In this document: positions 22,942 to 31,342 of the stretch, piece after piece | How positions within the stretch are numbered: the stretch's first letter is position 1 | How the letters are laid out: every line of letters starts with the position of its first letter | NCBI GenBank assembly: GCA_024637035.1 | Contig: JAGXFW010000008.1 | Span: 143,981 to 180,041 of the forward strand | Source: Actinomycetes bacterium | GTDB lineage: Bacteria > Actinomycetota > Thermoleophilia > RBG-16-64-13 | Reading direction: 5' to 3' | Length of the DNA: 36,061 nucleotides | The notes under the pieces: generated by a model | What the model was told of the DNA's origin: nothing | Seen by the model: only the letters and a program-made list of their open reading frames with translations | Databases searched by the model: none | Program-made: the position numbers and the translations under genes

Positions 22942-24051
22942 GTGGGTGTGGCTTCATTGGATGAGTCGGTGATGGCGCATGGCGATCCGAATGCGGCGCC
23001 TTTGAGCGGGGCGGCGCCTGCGACCCGCGACGAAGCCGAGCTCACCTGGGATTTCGATATCCCCCTGATCACCGACCGCTTCATGTTGTGGGAGTTCTTC
23101 AAAGTCTCGGGGATCTCCGCCCTCTTGGTCCCCATCCTGGTTGCCCTCATGGGCTTCTTCGTCGAAGGCGAACTGGTCCTGCTGCCCTGGCAGGTGCCGG
23201 TCTTCGCGTTCGTAGCCATGTTCGTGCTCTTCCTCCTCGCTTCGTTGCTGCTCGGGAACAAACATGGAGCGACGTTCCACCTCGACGCTAACGGAGTGGG
23301 ATACGCGGCGCGTAAACGCGAACAGCGTCTGAACCGGCTCGCCATCATCGTCGGAGTCCTCGGGGGCAGCCCCACGGCAACCGGCGCAGGCCTTTTGGCG
23401 GCCTCGCGGGAGACGCTCTTCATCTCCTGGGAAGACGTGGAGCGGATCAAGGTGTACCCCGGCCCGCGGGTGATCGTACTCAAAGACTCGTGGCACGTCG
23501 TGCAGAGGCTCTATTGCCCGCCGGCTCTGTTCGAGCAGGCGGCTCAGCTGGTCGAGTCCCATCATCGGACGGCTGTCGCCGTCCGCCTGGCGGAGAAGGC
23601 GGCGGCTGCGGCACAGGAGGCGGCGGAGGCGACTCTGCGGGGTGACCCTCTCTCGGCTTCGCGCGCGGCATCTGCTGTTGGGCAGGTAGGGCGGTCGCTC
23701 ACGAACCGACTTCTGTTGATGGGCGGGGGCCTACTGCTCACGGTGGGTGCCCAGGCCTGGTATTTCAACGACGGCGAACTAGCAGCGCGGGCCGGCATCG
23801 TGGGTGGGGTGGTGATCGCGCTCTCTCAGCTGTTCCGTGAGGTGGCTGCGCGGCAGTTGTTCGGCTTCGTGGGCGCCATCGGCGTGGTGTGGCACGCGAC
23901 GATGCTGGGCGTCTCCGCGCTCGAACCCATCAAGGGGATCTATGAGCCGGCCCTCACCGCCGTGCTGGACACCGAGTTGCTCGTTATGGCGGCGGTCAGC
24001 ACGTTGGCGCTGCTGGCGCTTGCCTTGTTCCCCTGGATATGGAAGCGATAG
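22942..24051 (+). CDS. Polytopic membrane protein, unknown
   Basis: This encodes 369 residues from GTG 22942 (an ATG at 22972 is an alternative). The first 30 residues are polar. Hydrophobic segments are at about 51-72 (SGISALLVPILVALMGFF), 80-107 (WQVPVFAFVAMFVLFLLASL), 256-274, 285-301, 308-327 and 343-367. Between helices 2 and 3 lies a soluble part of about 130 residues (HGATFHLDANGVGYAARKRE; LFISWEDVERIKVYPGPRVI), which looks like a PH-like or DUF304-type beta domain, then an Ala-rich helix (VRLAEKAAAAAQEAAEATLR). No transporter motif is seen. It is followed after 12 bases by a zinc-ribbon protein, so the two probably act together. Confidence 0.6.
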   Translation: MGVASLDESVMAHGDPNAAPLSGAAPATRDEAELTWDFDIPLITDRFMLWEFFKVSGISALLVPILVALMGFFVEGELVLLPWQVPVFAFVAMFVLFLLASLLLGNKHGATFHLDANGVGYAARKREQRLNRLAIIVGVLGGSPTATGAGLLAASRETLFISWEDVERIKVYPGPRVIVLKDSWHVVQRLYCPPALFEQAAQLVESHHRTAVAVRLAEKAAAAAQEAAEATLRGDPLSASRAASAVGQVGRSLTNRLLLMGGGLLLTVGAQAWYFNDGELAARAGIVGGVVIALSQLFREVAARQLFGFVGAIGVVWHATMLGVSALEPIKGIYEPALTAVLDTELLVMAAVSTLALLALALFPWIWKR

Positions 24052-24063
24052 CCGGAGGTGGCC

Positions 24064-24708
24064 GTGGACATCGGTGAGAGTCGTGCGCGTTTCTGCATGT
24101 CGTGCGGAATGGAGGTCCGTGGGGCGGGGGCCTTCTGCATGGCCTGTGGGGCCCAGGTGGTGAATCCGGCCGCCGCGGTCGCCCCGCCGCAGCCGCCGGT
24201 ATGGCCTTCGGACGCGTCGCAGTACGGCGAGGAGCCTGCCGACAACGATCCGGTCGTGGGAGTCGTCGGCAGTGCCTCGCGCGCTGAGGGGTTGATGGGG
24301 CTGAAGAGGACGTCGTACACGATCATCGTGAGGCGGCAGCGTCTGGTCTTTGCTCAGGTGACCAAAGAGATGGCCATGGCCGCGGTCGAGGCCGCCCGCG
24401 GCACCGCGAAGGACTCAGGAAAGGGCTTCTTCGGGCAGTGGGGAGCGCAGCTGAACGCGGTGGGCGGGATCGCGGACCGCTACCACAGCATGTCGGTCGA
24501 TCAGGCTCTCGCCGAGAACCCAGACAACTGGCTCCTCGAGCGGGCTCAGGTGAACGGGGTCAAGGTGAAGTCCGGCTCGTGGAACGACGACAATGGCCAG
24601 AGCGAAGACAGACTCACGATCAAGTCCACCGAGGGCAAGTTCCGATTCAACATCGGGAACAACGCGCGTGAAGTGAAACGGCTGCTTCAGGAGGCGGGCT
24701 GGCTCTGA
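24064..24708 (+). CDS. Zinc-ribbon protein with C-terminal beta domain
   Basis: This encodes 214 residues from GTG 24064, chosen because GGAGG (24054-24058) lies five bases before it; a GTG at 24058 overlaps that site. A zinc ribbon is at about residues 10-31 (CMSCG ... CMACGAQ). A Pro-rich linker follows (APPQPPVWPSD). The C-terminal half has SYTIIVRRQRLVFAQVT, a helix (MAMAAVEAARGTAKDSGKG), and ends with LTIKSTEGKFRFNIG and an AREVKRLLQEAGWL helix. The last part resembles a PH-like domain. It forms an operon with the preceding membrane protein. A role in envelope or signalling is only inference. Confidence 0.6.
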   Translation: MDIGESRARFCMSCGMEVRGAGAFCMACGAQVVNPAAAVAPPQPPVWPSDASQYGEEPADNDPVVGVVGSASRAEGLMGLKRTSYTIIVRRQRLVFAQVTKEMAMAAVEAARGTAKDSGKGFFGQWGAQLNAVGGIADRYHSMSVDQALAENPDNWLLERAQVNGVKVKSGSWNDDNGQSEDRLTIKSTEGKFRFNIGNNAREVKRLLQEAGWL

Positions 24709-24778
24709 CCTGACGGTCGGCCGGCGGCCTTGGCTCAGGAGGCGGTCCGCGGCTTGGGAAGGCGTTCCCGGTCAGCAG

Positions 24779-24814
24779 GCGTCCGGTGCTGGCGCAGACG
24801 TGGGCACCGGACGC
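24779..24814. terminator. Bidirectional hairpin between convergent genes
   Basis: GCGTCCGGTGC (24779-24789) and GCACCGGACGC (24804-24814) are exact reverse complements with a 14-base loop. It lies between the stop of the + strand zinc-ribbon gene and the stop of the - strand DUF3160 gene, where a shared terminator is expected. Confidence 0.7.
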
Positions 24815-24840
24815 CGTGGGATGCTCGAGGCTGAGGTCTC

Positions 24841-27144
24841 TCAGTCGCCGGCCGGGGGAGGCGTCACGATGAACTCTCCGGTCCACGTGGGGCGCGGCGG
24901 ACCGGAGCCCGCGTCGAGCACGGCTTGCCACGCCTCGTCGGTCATACGGTTCGCCAGCGGCACCGTGAACTCGTAGTAGTCGTAGGAGGCGCCCAGGAAC
25001 ACCCGTTGCTCCCCGTTCACTTCCAGCACGGTGTAGAGCGCCAACGGGTATCCGGTGCCTTCCTCGAGCGCGGTGTTGCTATTGAGGTCGGAGTGCACAT
25101 CGGCCACCACGGGGCTCTTCTCATCCGGCGGGGACATGGTGCGGCCTTCGGCGTCGTAGAAGAGCTCGAGAGTCTCCAGGGTGTTGCCGAACCAGCGGAT
25201 CACCTGAGCGTCGGCGTCGTCGAGCGCTTCCCCAGCCAGTTCCTTCCGGGCGATGCGTTCGAGGTCGGTGCAGAGCTGCGCCATGGTGTCGAGCTTGCCC
25301 TTGATGTTCTCATCAAGGAGGCCGTAGGCTGCCAAGCCGTCGCGGGTCGACACGGCCAGTGCTGCCATGTGTTTGTAGAACTCGGGATAGGGCTCCACGT
25401 ACCCGGCCACCTCGGGCTCCTCGCCTCCGTCGCCCTCCGAGGCCACCGACTGCTTGGCGTAGAGGATGGTGTCGTGGCGTAGTTCGGTCCAACTGCCGAG
25501 GGCGCCGGTCAGGCTCTTCCGGGCCCAGGCCTTCGTCCTCATCACGTGTGGCGCGGCGTCGCCCGGGAAGGCCATCGCTTCGCGCAGCCCGTCGAGCCAC
25601 CCGGTGTAGATCGTGGCCGGCCAGAACGCTTCGGCGCGGGTGTCGAACTGAGCCTTCACCTTCATCAGCTGGCTCTCGTAGTTCTCGAATGCCTGCTGGC
25701 CGTACGTGGTGGTGAGCAACTCATAGGCCTGGTTCGAACCGAGGACGGCCATGACGTCGAGGCCCATGGGCATCATGCGCTGCTTGTCGGGCGCGGTGCC
25801 CACGAAACTCCACACCAGCTGCTGAAACGCATACGAGTCGGGCACGTACCGTTGGCCCATGACCCGGAAGCTGCGCGAGAGCTCATCCTTGGCGGCATCG
25901 TCGGTCGTCCACACCGGGTGTGATTGGATCATCGGCGGAGCCAGCTTGCGGATCTCCGCCCGGAGCTCGTCGATCTTCGCGTCGTCCGCGAGGTCGGCCA
26001 TTGTGGGAGTCTGGCTGCCGAAGGCCACTCCCATCGGCGGGCGTAGGTCCGCGGGGCCCAGGTCGTCCGACGTGCCCACGAGGAACGTGGTGGGCTCGTA
26101 GATCGCCTTCCAGGCCTGTTCCGTCTCCCCGGTGAGCGCCAGGGTGATCAAAGCGGCCTGGCGTGTGAGGCGGCGGGCCAGCACCTCGTCCACATCGGGG
26201 GCGTGAGGGTCGGTCCAGAATGCCGTGTGGCCGTACCACATCATGGCTTTGAAGTACCGTTCGAGCTTCTCGCTTCGCGTGTAATGGCCGCGTGGTTTGT
26301 ATTGACTGTAGTCCTCCGTGTAGCCCAGCACCGGAGAGGTATCCTGGCCGGCGGCGGCTTCGATCAAAGCCAGCTCGGCCGTCACCTCGTTGCGCACTCG
26401 GTCGGGCGCAGTAACGCCGTCTTTCAGCAGCGAGTTGCCCACGGCGAAGTAGGCCTCAGTCGCCAGCGCCGCTTCCTCCATGGGGGTGCCGGTGGCTTCG
26501 TTCACCTGATCGCTGGCGGCGGTCTGCAGTCTCTCCGACATGATCTCGAGTTGCGAGAAGAACTCGGTCTCCTCGAGGCTCTGAAGCGTCATGGAGAACA
26601 CGCTATGGTAGGAGTTCAGCACGGCGTCGGTGGTGACCAAGGCCGGGATGCCCGCGTAGCGCGCCTCCTCGTAGATCTGCCAGAACTTCCAGGGGACCCA
26701 GCCATCGGCGAAGTTCGTAGCGACGAACCCCTGGCGCTCCAGGATCGCCTGGGCGGCCGGGTCGAGCACCACGCTGCCGAAGTTCGCCACCTGGGCAAGG
26801 TCGACGGGCGCAGGGTCCACGTATTCGGGCCCGGGGAACGGTTTCGCATCTTGGCCTACCGTCACGGCCGTAGGGGTGGTGCCGGAGGCGGAAGTGGTCG
26901 TGGAGTCTCCCGTACAGACCGCCGCGAACATCGTGACCGCTCCTAGGGCTACCGCCGCCACGATCGCTGTCGCGATCCGGGTCGGGCGGGTCGTGCCGGT
27001 CGGGCGGGTCGAGCCGGGCGTGCCGCCGGCCTGTTCGGCGCCCGAAGTCCGGCTGGTCCGCCCCGTGCGCGCGCTCAGCTCAGCCCGCTCGTTCCTCTCT
27101 CCTTCGAAGCCGCCTGCCATGTTCTCGGACCCATCGCGCATCAT
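24841..27144 (-). CDS. DUF3160 family exported or membrane-anchored protein
   Basis: This encodes 767 residues from ATG 27144, overlapping the upstream partner's stop. A disordered basic N-terminus of about 52 residues precedes one hydrophobic helix (ATAIVAAVALGAVTMFAAVC, about 57-78). The helix ends in Val-Cys, which is not a proper lipobox, so it is likely a membrane anchor. The bulk (about 115-767) carries family motifs: VTTDAVLNSYHSVFS, ELRHDTILYAKQSV, VEPYPEFYKHMAAL and VADVHSD. DUF3160 proteins are extracellular, helical and of unknown function. It is translated with the upstream repeat protein, suggesting a two-part surface complex. Confidence 0.8.
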   Translation of the reverse strand: MMRDGSENMAGGFEGERNERAELSARTGRTSRTSGAEQAGGTPGSTRPTGTTRPTRIATAIVAAVALGAVTMFAAVCTGDSTTTSASGTTPTAVTVGQDAKPFPGPEYVDPAPVDLAQVANFGSVVLDPAAQAILERQGFVATNFADGWVPWKFWQIYEEARYAGIPALVTTDAVLNSYHSVFSMTLQSLEETEFFSQLEIMSERLQTAASDQVNEATGTPMEEAALATEAYFAVGNSLLKDGVTAPDRVRNEVTAELALIEAAAGQDTSPVLGYTEDYSQYKPRGHYTRSEKLERYFKAMMWYGHTAFWTDPHAPDVDEVLARRLTRQAALITLALTGETEQAWKAIYEPTTFLVGTSDDLGPADLRPPMGVAFGSQTPTMADLADDAKIDELRAEIRKLAPPMIQSHPVWTTDDAAKDELSRSFRVMGQRYVPDSYAFQQLVWSFVGTAPDKQRMMPMGLDVMAVLGSNQAYELLTTTYGQQAFENYESQLMKVKAQFDTRAEAFWPATIYTGWLDGLREAMAFPGDAAPHVMRTKAWARKSLTGALGSWTELRHDTILYAKQSVASEGDGGEEPEVAGYVEPYPEFYKHMAALAVSTRDGLAAYGLLDENIKGKLDTMAQLCTDLERIARKELAGEALDDADAQVIRWFGNTLETLELFYDAEGRTMSPPDEKSPVVADVHSDLNSNTALEEGTGYPLALYTVLEVNGEQRVFLGASYDYYEFTVPLANRMTDEAWQAVLDAGSGPPRPTWTGEFIVTPPPAGD

Positions 27145-27740
27145 GTGCCCCCTCCCTCCGGTTCATCCGTTCGCATCGCCTTGAAGCCGAAGCCGTTCCA
27201 GCGGTAGTGGACCTCGGCTCCCGATGTCTCAGTTAGCACAATGAGGTCACCTTCCCCGTTCTCGGCGCTCCGAACCCGCAGGCCGACCGGTCTCGGCACG
27301 AGGGGCGAGGTCACCAAGCGCTCACGATACCGGTCGTGCCGCCAGGCGATGAGACCGATGTGACGGCCTTCCTCGTCGTCCAGGATCGCGACCACCTCAG
27401 GGGTGCCGTCGCGGTCGGCGTCGGCGACGATGGCATCCACCACCCGCCACTTGGCGCGAGACCGGTAGGTCGTGTCGCCGTCCACGATCATGATGCCCTC
27501 GGCGCCCGGAGTGACCCGTATCTCTTCGGGCATGGCGTCGCCGTCGAGGTCGGCGTAGAGGAAGGTCGGAGGCGGGCCGAGGTCCGATTGCATCCCGAGG
27601 CAGGTGGGGCCGGCGATCGCCAGGAGCACGCCGAGCACGAGTGCGCCGATCGGTCGAGATCTCCCCCGCCGCGAGGCCGTCGTGCCGCCGCGCCGCTGGC
27701 TCGGCCTGCGGGGCCCGGTGTCCAAGGGTCCAATTCGCAC
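27141..27740 (-). CDS. Exported protein with FG-GAP/Ca-binding-like repeats
   Basis: This encodes 199 residues from GTG 27740. The N-terminus is basic, followed by a hydrophobic segment (PIGALVLGVLLAIAGPTCLG, about 30-49) that acts as signal or anchor. Two DxDxD repeats follow, LYADLDGDAMPEE at D64/D66/D68 and VADADRDGTPEVVAI at D107/D109/D111. These are like the Ca-binding loops of FG-GAP beta-propeller blades. A third similar strand is GEGDLIVLTETSG. With under 200 residues it is a partial propeller at most. The stop overlaps the DUF3160 start (ATGA). Upstream bases on this strand hold another open frame, so the start is uncertain. Confidence 0.55.
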   Translation of the reverse strand: MRIGPLDTGPRRPSQRRGGTTASRRGRSRPIGALVLGVLLAIAGPTCLGMQSDLGPPPTFLYADLDGDAMPEEIRVTPGAEGIMIVDGDTTYRSRAKWRVVDAIVADADRDGTPEVVAILDDEEGRHIGLIAWRHDRYRERLVTSPLVPRPVGLRVRSAENGEGDLIVLTETSGAEVHYRWNGFGFKAMRTDEPEGGGT

Positions 27741-27872
27741 GTCAGGATCATCGCCTCGCGGAGGAAGTCCGGGTTGTACGTTTGGAGGTAGGCTCCAGTC
27801 ACGTCAGCACGACCGGGCAACGGATGGCCCGGTTCTCGGAATTGATTGTATAGCGTCAAGAAAGGAAGCGCC

Positions 27873-29375
27873 ATGAGAGGGCCAGCTACTCCCGCAACCA
27901 GCATCGCCACCCGTCCGGGCCGCTCTACCACGGCAGAGCGGAGGGCAGGGTGGACGGGTCTCGTATCCAGAGTGGGAGGTCGGGTGGCGGCTCTCGCCAC
28001 GGCCCTCCTACTCGGGGCGCCAATGATCGCGCATGCCGACGGGCCGACGATCGAAGATGTGGCGGTGAGGGTCGACGCCGTGTGGATACTCCTGTGCGCC
28101 GCCCTGGTCTTCATCATGCATCCGGGATTCGGCATGCTCGAATCGGGCCTGGTGCGCCAGAAGAACACCGTGAACGTGCTGATGAAGAACTTCATCAACG
28201 TGGCTCTGGGCGTGATCACCTTCTACCTGGTCGGCTACGGCCTCTCGGGCGAGGGCAATTCGCTGTTCGGCACGTCGGGGTTCATGCTCCAAGGCGTCGA
28301 CGTGCGTGACCCCATGACCCTCGTCCTCTTCGTGTTCGGCCTGATGTTCTGTGCTACCGCGGCCACGATCGTGTCGGGCGCGATGGCTGAGCGCATGAAG
28401 TGGAGCGCCTACCTGGTGTACGCGTTCTTCATGACCGCCCTCATCTATCCTGTGGTAGCGAAGTGGGTGTGGAGCGGCGATGGTTGGTTGAACAAGCTCG
28501 GATTCCTCGATTTCGCCGGGTCCACCGTGGTGCACTTGGTGGGAGCCACTGCCGCCTTCGCCGGCCTGCTGCTTCTCGGCCCGCGGATTGGCAAGTACGG
28601 GCCTGGACGTCGCATCAACGCGATCCCTGGTCACAATCTACCGCTGGCCACCCTGGGTGCCATGATCCTGTGGTTCGGCTGGTACGGCTTCAACGTCGGC
28701 TCCACGCTTGGGGCCGGTGACCCGGCTCTCATCGGGTGGACCGCACTCACTACGACCCTGGGAGGCGGCGCGGGTACTCTGGCCGGCATGACCGTCATCT
28801 GGATCAAGGCACGCAAGCCCGACCTGTCGATGACGCTCAACGGCGCCCTCGGCGGACTCGTCTCTATCACCGCGACGTGCGCCTACGTAGGCTTCGGTTC
28901 GGCGATCATCGTGGGTGCGGTGGGCGGCGCCCTCGCCGTCGGCGCGGCGCTGCTCTTCGATCGCCTGCGCCTCGACGACCCAGTCGGCGCCATGGCCGTG
29001 CACGGTGTCGGAGGCGCCTGGGGCACCCTTGCCGTTGGACTGTTCGGATACACCGACATCACGTCGGCGCAGCCCGTGGCCGTCGGCCTGTTCACCGGCG
29101 GAGGTTTCCATCAACTGGGTGTGCAGGCGCTGGGAGTCATCGGGACGATGGCCTGGGTGTTCTCTGTGTCCACCGTCGTCTTCGTGGTGATCAAGTACAC
29201 GATCGGCCTCCGGGTCTCCGAGCAGGAGGAGTACGAGGGGCTCGACATAGGCGAACACGGCACCGGCGCGTATCACGGCGACTTTCTGGGCTCGGGCTCC
29301 CGAGGCTCTCATGGGTTGGCTCATCGAGAGCTGGTGGGTCAGCCCAGACTGGATCCCAGCGTCGGTCGGGCCTGA
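27873..29375 (+). CDS. amt: Ammonium transporter (Amt family)
   Basis: This encodes 500 residues from ATG 27873 behind AAAGGAAG. A long basic N-terminus and signal-like helix (AALATALLLGAPMIAHADG) precede the transporter. Eleven helices follow. Family motifs include FGMLESGLVRQKNTVNVL and a conserved PHLVGATAAFAG-like HLVGATAAFAG, WFGWYGFNVGS and VHGVGGAWGTLAVG, which carry the pore histidines. Amt takes up ammonium/ammonia at low external supply. No glnK/glnB is next to it; the following gene is a PucR-type regulator. The cytoplasmic tail is short and Gly/His-rich. The TTG at 27846 is rejected as a start because it lacks a ribosome site and precedes the signal. Confidence 0.9.
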   Translation: MRGPATPATSIATRPGRSTTAERRAGWTGLVSRVGGRVAALATALLLGAPMIAHADGPTIEDVAVRVDAVWILLCAALVFIMHPGFGMLESGLVRQKNTVNVLMKNFINVALGVITFYLVGYGLSGEGNSLFGTSGFMLQGVDVRDPMTLVLFVFGLMFCATAATIVSGAMAERMKWSAYLVYAFFMTALIYPVVAKWVWSGDGWLNKLGFLDFAGSTVVHLVGATAAFAGLLLLGPRIGKYGPGRRINAIPGHNLPLATLGAMILWFGWYGFNVGSTLGAGDPALIGWTALTTTLGGGAGTLAGMTVIWIKARKPDLSMTLNGALGGLVSITATCAYVGFGSAIIVGAVGGALAVGAALLFDRLRLDDPVGAMAVHGVGGAWGTLAVGLFGYTDITSAQPVAVGLFTGGGFHQLGVQALGVIGTMAWVFSVSTVVFVVIKYTIGLRVSEQEEYEGLDIGEHGTGAYHGDFLGSGSRGSHGLAHRELVGQPRLDPSVGRA

Positions 29376-29462
29376 CCGTTCCGGCCTGATCGGCTCGGAG
29401 CAGATCGATAGCACCTGCAGCGTCTGTCCCCTTGGCGGTCCAAAGCATTAGACGAATGGACA

Positions 29463-29490
29463 AGGACAAAGGTACACCCAACTGTATAAT
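29463..29490 (+). promoter_or_regulatory. Promoter of the PucR-family gene
   Basis: AGGACA (29463-29468), 16 bases, then a consensus TATAAT (29485-29490). Transcription would start near 29497, at the first base of a perfect hairpin. The bases 29376-29563 hold this promoter, the hairpin and the ribosome site, and no other gene. Confidence 0.5.
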
Positions 29491-29497
29491 GAGACCC

Positions 29498-29526
29498 GCT
29501 TGCCCGGCGCTCCGCGTCGGGCAAGC
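29498..29526 (+). promoter_or_regulatory. 5' leader hairpin at the predicted transcript start
   Basis: GCTTGCCCG (29498-29506) and CGGGCAAGC (29518-29526) are exact reverse complements around an 11-base loop. It would form at the very 5' end of the PucR-gene mRNA, or could be a DNA site for a dimeric regulator just downstream of the promoter. Confidence 0.55.
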
Positions 29527-29563
29527 TGCCGGCCGAGGGCGACGATCGGGAGCAGAGGGTCAC

Positions 29564-31219
29564 ATGACGGTCACCGTGGAGCAGGTGCTGAAGTTGGGGG
29601 CGCTTTCGCAGGCTCGTGTTCTTGCGGGAGCCCGAGGTCTGAACCACGCGGTCACCTCGGTCACGGTGGGCGAGGTGCCTGATATCGCCGAGTGGCTCTC
29701 GGGAGGCGAGATCGTCCTCTCCACCATGTTCGCCCTCACGAACGACACGGACCGCCAGCGAGACTTCTGCAGACGCATCATGGCCGCCGAAGCGTCCGCC
29801 TTGTTCGTGAAGCCCAAGCGGTTCGTGGGGTCCTTCCCCCTCGATATCCTCGAGATCGCGGAGAAACGGGGCTTCCCCATCGTGGAGGTGCCTCAGGAAG
29901 TTCGCTGGACGCGCATCATGCAGGAGACGATGGAGGTGCTCATCGACCGCCAGGCTTCTCAACTGGAGAAGTCGCAGGAGATCCACCGCCAACTCCTCGA
30001 GGTGGTGATCAGCGGAGGTGGTTGGTGCGAGATAGCGAGCGCGGCGGCCCGTCTCATCGAGAAGCCCGTCCTCGTGCTCGACGTATCCCTGGAGGCTCTC
30101 GGTGTGTCCGCCGACTTCCCCTGGCCCGAGGCCGAACTCCATCGCCTTCTCGACACGCCGGCGGTTCGCGCCCAGTTCGAGAACCTGCCCCGCTCCCCGC
30201 AGAAGCTCATGCGGCTGGTGGAGGAGGGGGCACCGCCGCTCTTCGCTGTTCCGATAGTGGTGAGCCACAGCTGCTTGGGCTACGTGGGCACCATCACCGA
30301 TCGTCATGAACTCGACGAGGTCGAGAAAGTGGCGCTCGAGCACGCGGCCACCGTCGCGGCGGTCGAGATGGCGCGGGATCAGGTGCGCTTCGAGACCGAG
30401 GTGCGGCTGAAGGGCGACTTCGTCGACGACCTTATCGGCGGGCGCTTCAGCAGCGAGGACTCCATTCTTCGTCGGGCGAGCTTCCTCGGGTGTGACCTGA
30501 GTCACGGGGCGACGGTAGTGGTGGCCGACGTGGACGAATTCGAGCGCACCATGGCCGAACGGAAGCTGAGCGAAGCCGACGTGCAACGTCTCAAAGCGCG
30601 GCTCTTCAGCCGGTGTACTCGACTGGTCTCCGAGATCGAGCCGTCGTCACTGGTGAGCCTCAAGTCGGATCGAGTGATCATCTTCTTGACCGGGCCTTCG
30701 GCCGAGGACCAGAAGGCCATCGATCGGCTCATCGACCGACTTCAGGCGCGTGCTCGAGAGGTGGCGGATCTCGCGGTATCGGTGGGGGTGAGCCGCTTCA
30801 CCGATCACCTCCCCGGCCTGCGGAAGGCGTTCGAAGAGGCACTCGCGGCCCTGAAGGTCGGTCGGAAACTCCAGGGTGGGGCCAGTGTGATGCATTTCGA
30901 AGGCGTGGGCTCGTACAAGCTGCTGCTCAGCATCTGGGAGCACGACCCCGAGGAGCTTCGCAGCCTCTACCTGGAGACCATCGACCCGGTGGAACGGTAC
31001 GATCGCCAGAACGACTCACAGCTGGTGAAGACGCTGGTCACCTACCTGGGGAACGACGAGAACCTTTCGAAGACTGCCGGAGACCTCTTCGCCCACCGGC
31101 ACACCGTGCGGTACCGCCTCCAGAAGATAGGTGACCTCACCGGTCTGTCCGTCTTCAAGAGCGAAGACAAAGAACGTCTCAGCCTCGGCCTGAAGGCGGG
31201 GAGTCTGCTGAACGGCTGA
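29564..31219 (+). CDS. PucR-family transcriptional regulator
   Basis: This encodes 551 residues from ATG 29564; an upstream in-frame start at 29432 precedes the promoter and is rejected. The N-terminal PucR domain (about 1-125) reads MTVTVEQVLKLGALSQARV and AEWLSGGEIVLSTMFALTND. A GAF-like middle region follows, then a CdaR GGDEF-like domain (about 290-420: GATVVVADVDEFERTMAERK, VSVGVSRFTDHLPGLRKAF). The C-terminal PucR HTH has LVKTLVTYLGNDENLSKTAG and HRHTVRYRLQKIGDLTG. Family members respond to purine, urate or nitrogen compounds and often regulate catabolism. Its place next to an ammonium transporter on the same strand suggests nitrogen metabolism. The target is unknown. Confidence 0.88.
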   Translation: MTVTVEQVLKLGALSQARVLAGARGLNHAVTSVTVGEVPDIAEWLSGGEIVLSTMFALTNDTDRQRDFCRRIMAAEASALFVKPKRFVGSFPLDILEIAEKRGFPIVEVPQEVRWTRIMQETMEVLIDRQASQLEKSQEIHRQLLEVVISGGGWCEIASAAARLIEKPVLVLDVSLEALGVSADFPWPEAELHRLLDTPAVRAQFENLPRSPQKLMRLVEEGAPPLFAVPIVVSHSCLGYVGTITDRHELDEVEKVALEHAATVAAVEMARDQVRFETEVRLKGDFVDDLIGGRFSSEDSILRRASFLGCDLSHGATVVVADVDEFERTMAERKLSEADVQRLKARLFSRCTRLVSEIEPSSLVSLKSDRVIIFLTGPSAEDQKAIDRLIDRLQARAREVADLAVSVGVSRFTDHLPGLRKAFEEALAALKVGRKLQGGASVMHFEGVGSYKLLLSIWEHDPEELRSLYLETIDPVERYDRQNDSQLVKTLVTYLGNDENLSKTAGDLFAHRHTVRYRLQKIGDLTGLSVFKSEDKERLSLGLKAGSLLNG

Positions 31220-31342
31220 GCGCCGCGGCGCGGAGGCTTCTCGGGCGACCGCGGCGGGCCGGCCCGGGCGACCGCGGATGCTTTCGGGGCGACCGCGGGC
31301 ACCTTCCCCGGCGGTCTACGTGGTCCTGGGCGGTCTACGTGG
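31220..31342. repeat. Repeat-rich spacer between convergent genes
   Basis: A 12-base palindrome GCGCCGCGGCGC (31220-31231) begins one base after the PucR stop. Three direct copies of GGGCGACCGCGG (31243-31254, 31266-31277, 31287-31298) follow at spacings of 23 and 21. Two copies of GCGGTCTACGTGG (31311-31323, 31330-31342) end the spacer; the second holds the iscU stop. GACCGC and GCGGTC in the two families are complementary, so the region can fold as a shared terminator. Confidence 0.6.

Noticed and set aside
29432-29563. Longer N-terminus of the PucR regulator
   Set aside because: It starts before the promoter (TATAAT at 29485), so the mRNA would not contain it.
31243-31298. CRISPR-like array of three 12-base repeats
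   Set aside because: The repeats are too short and few, spacers are about 10 bases, and no cas genes are near.
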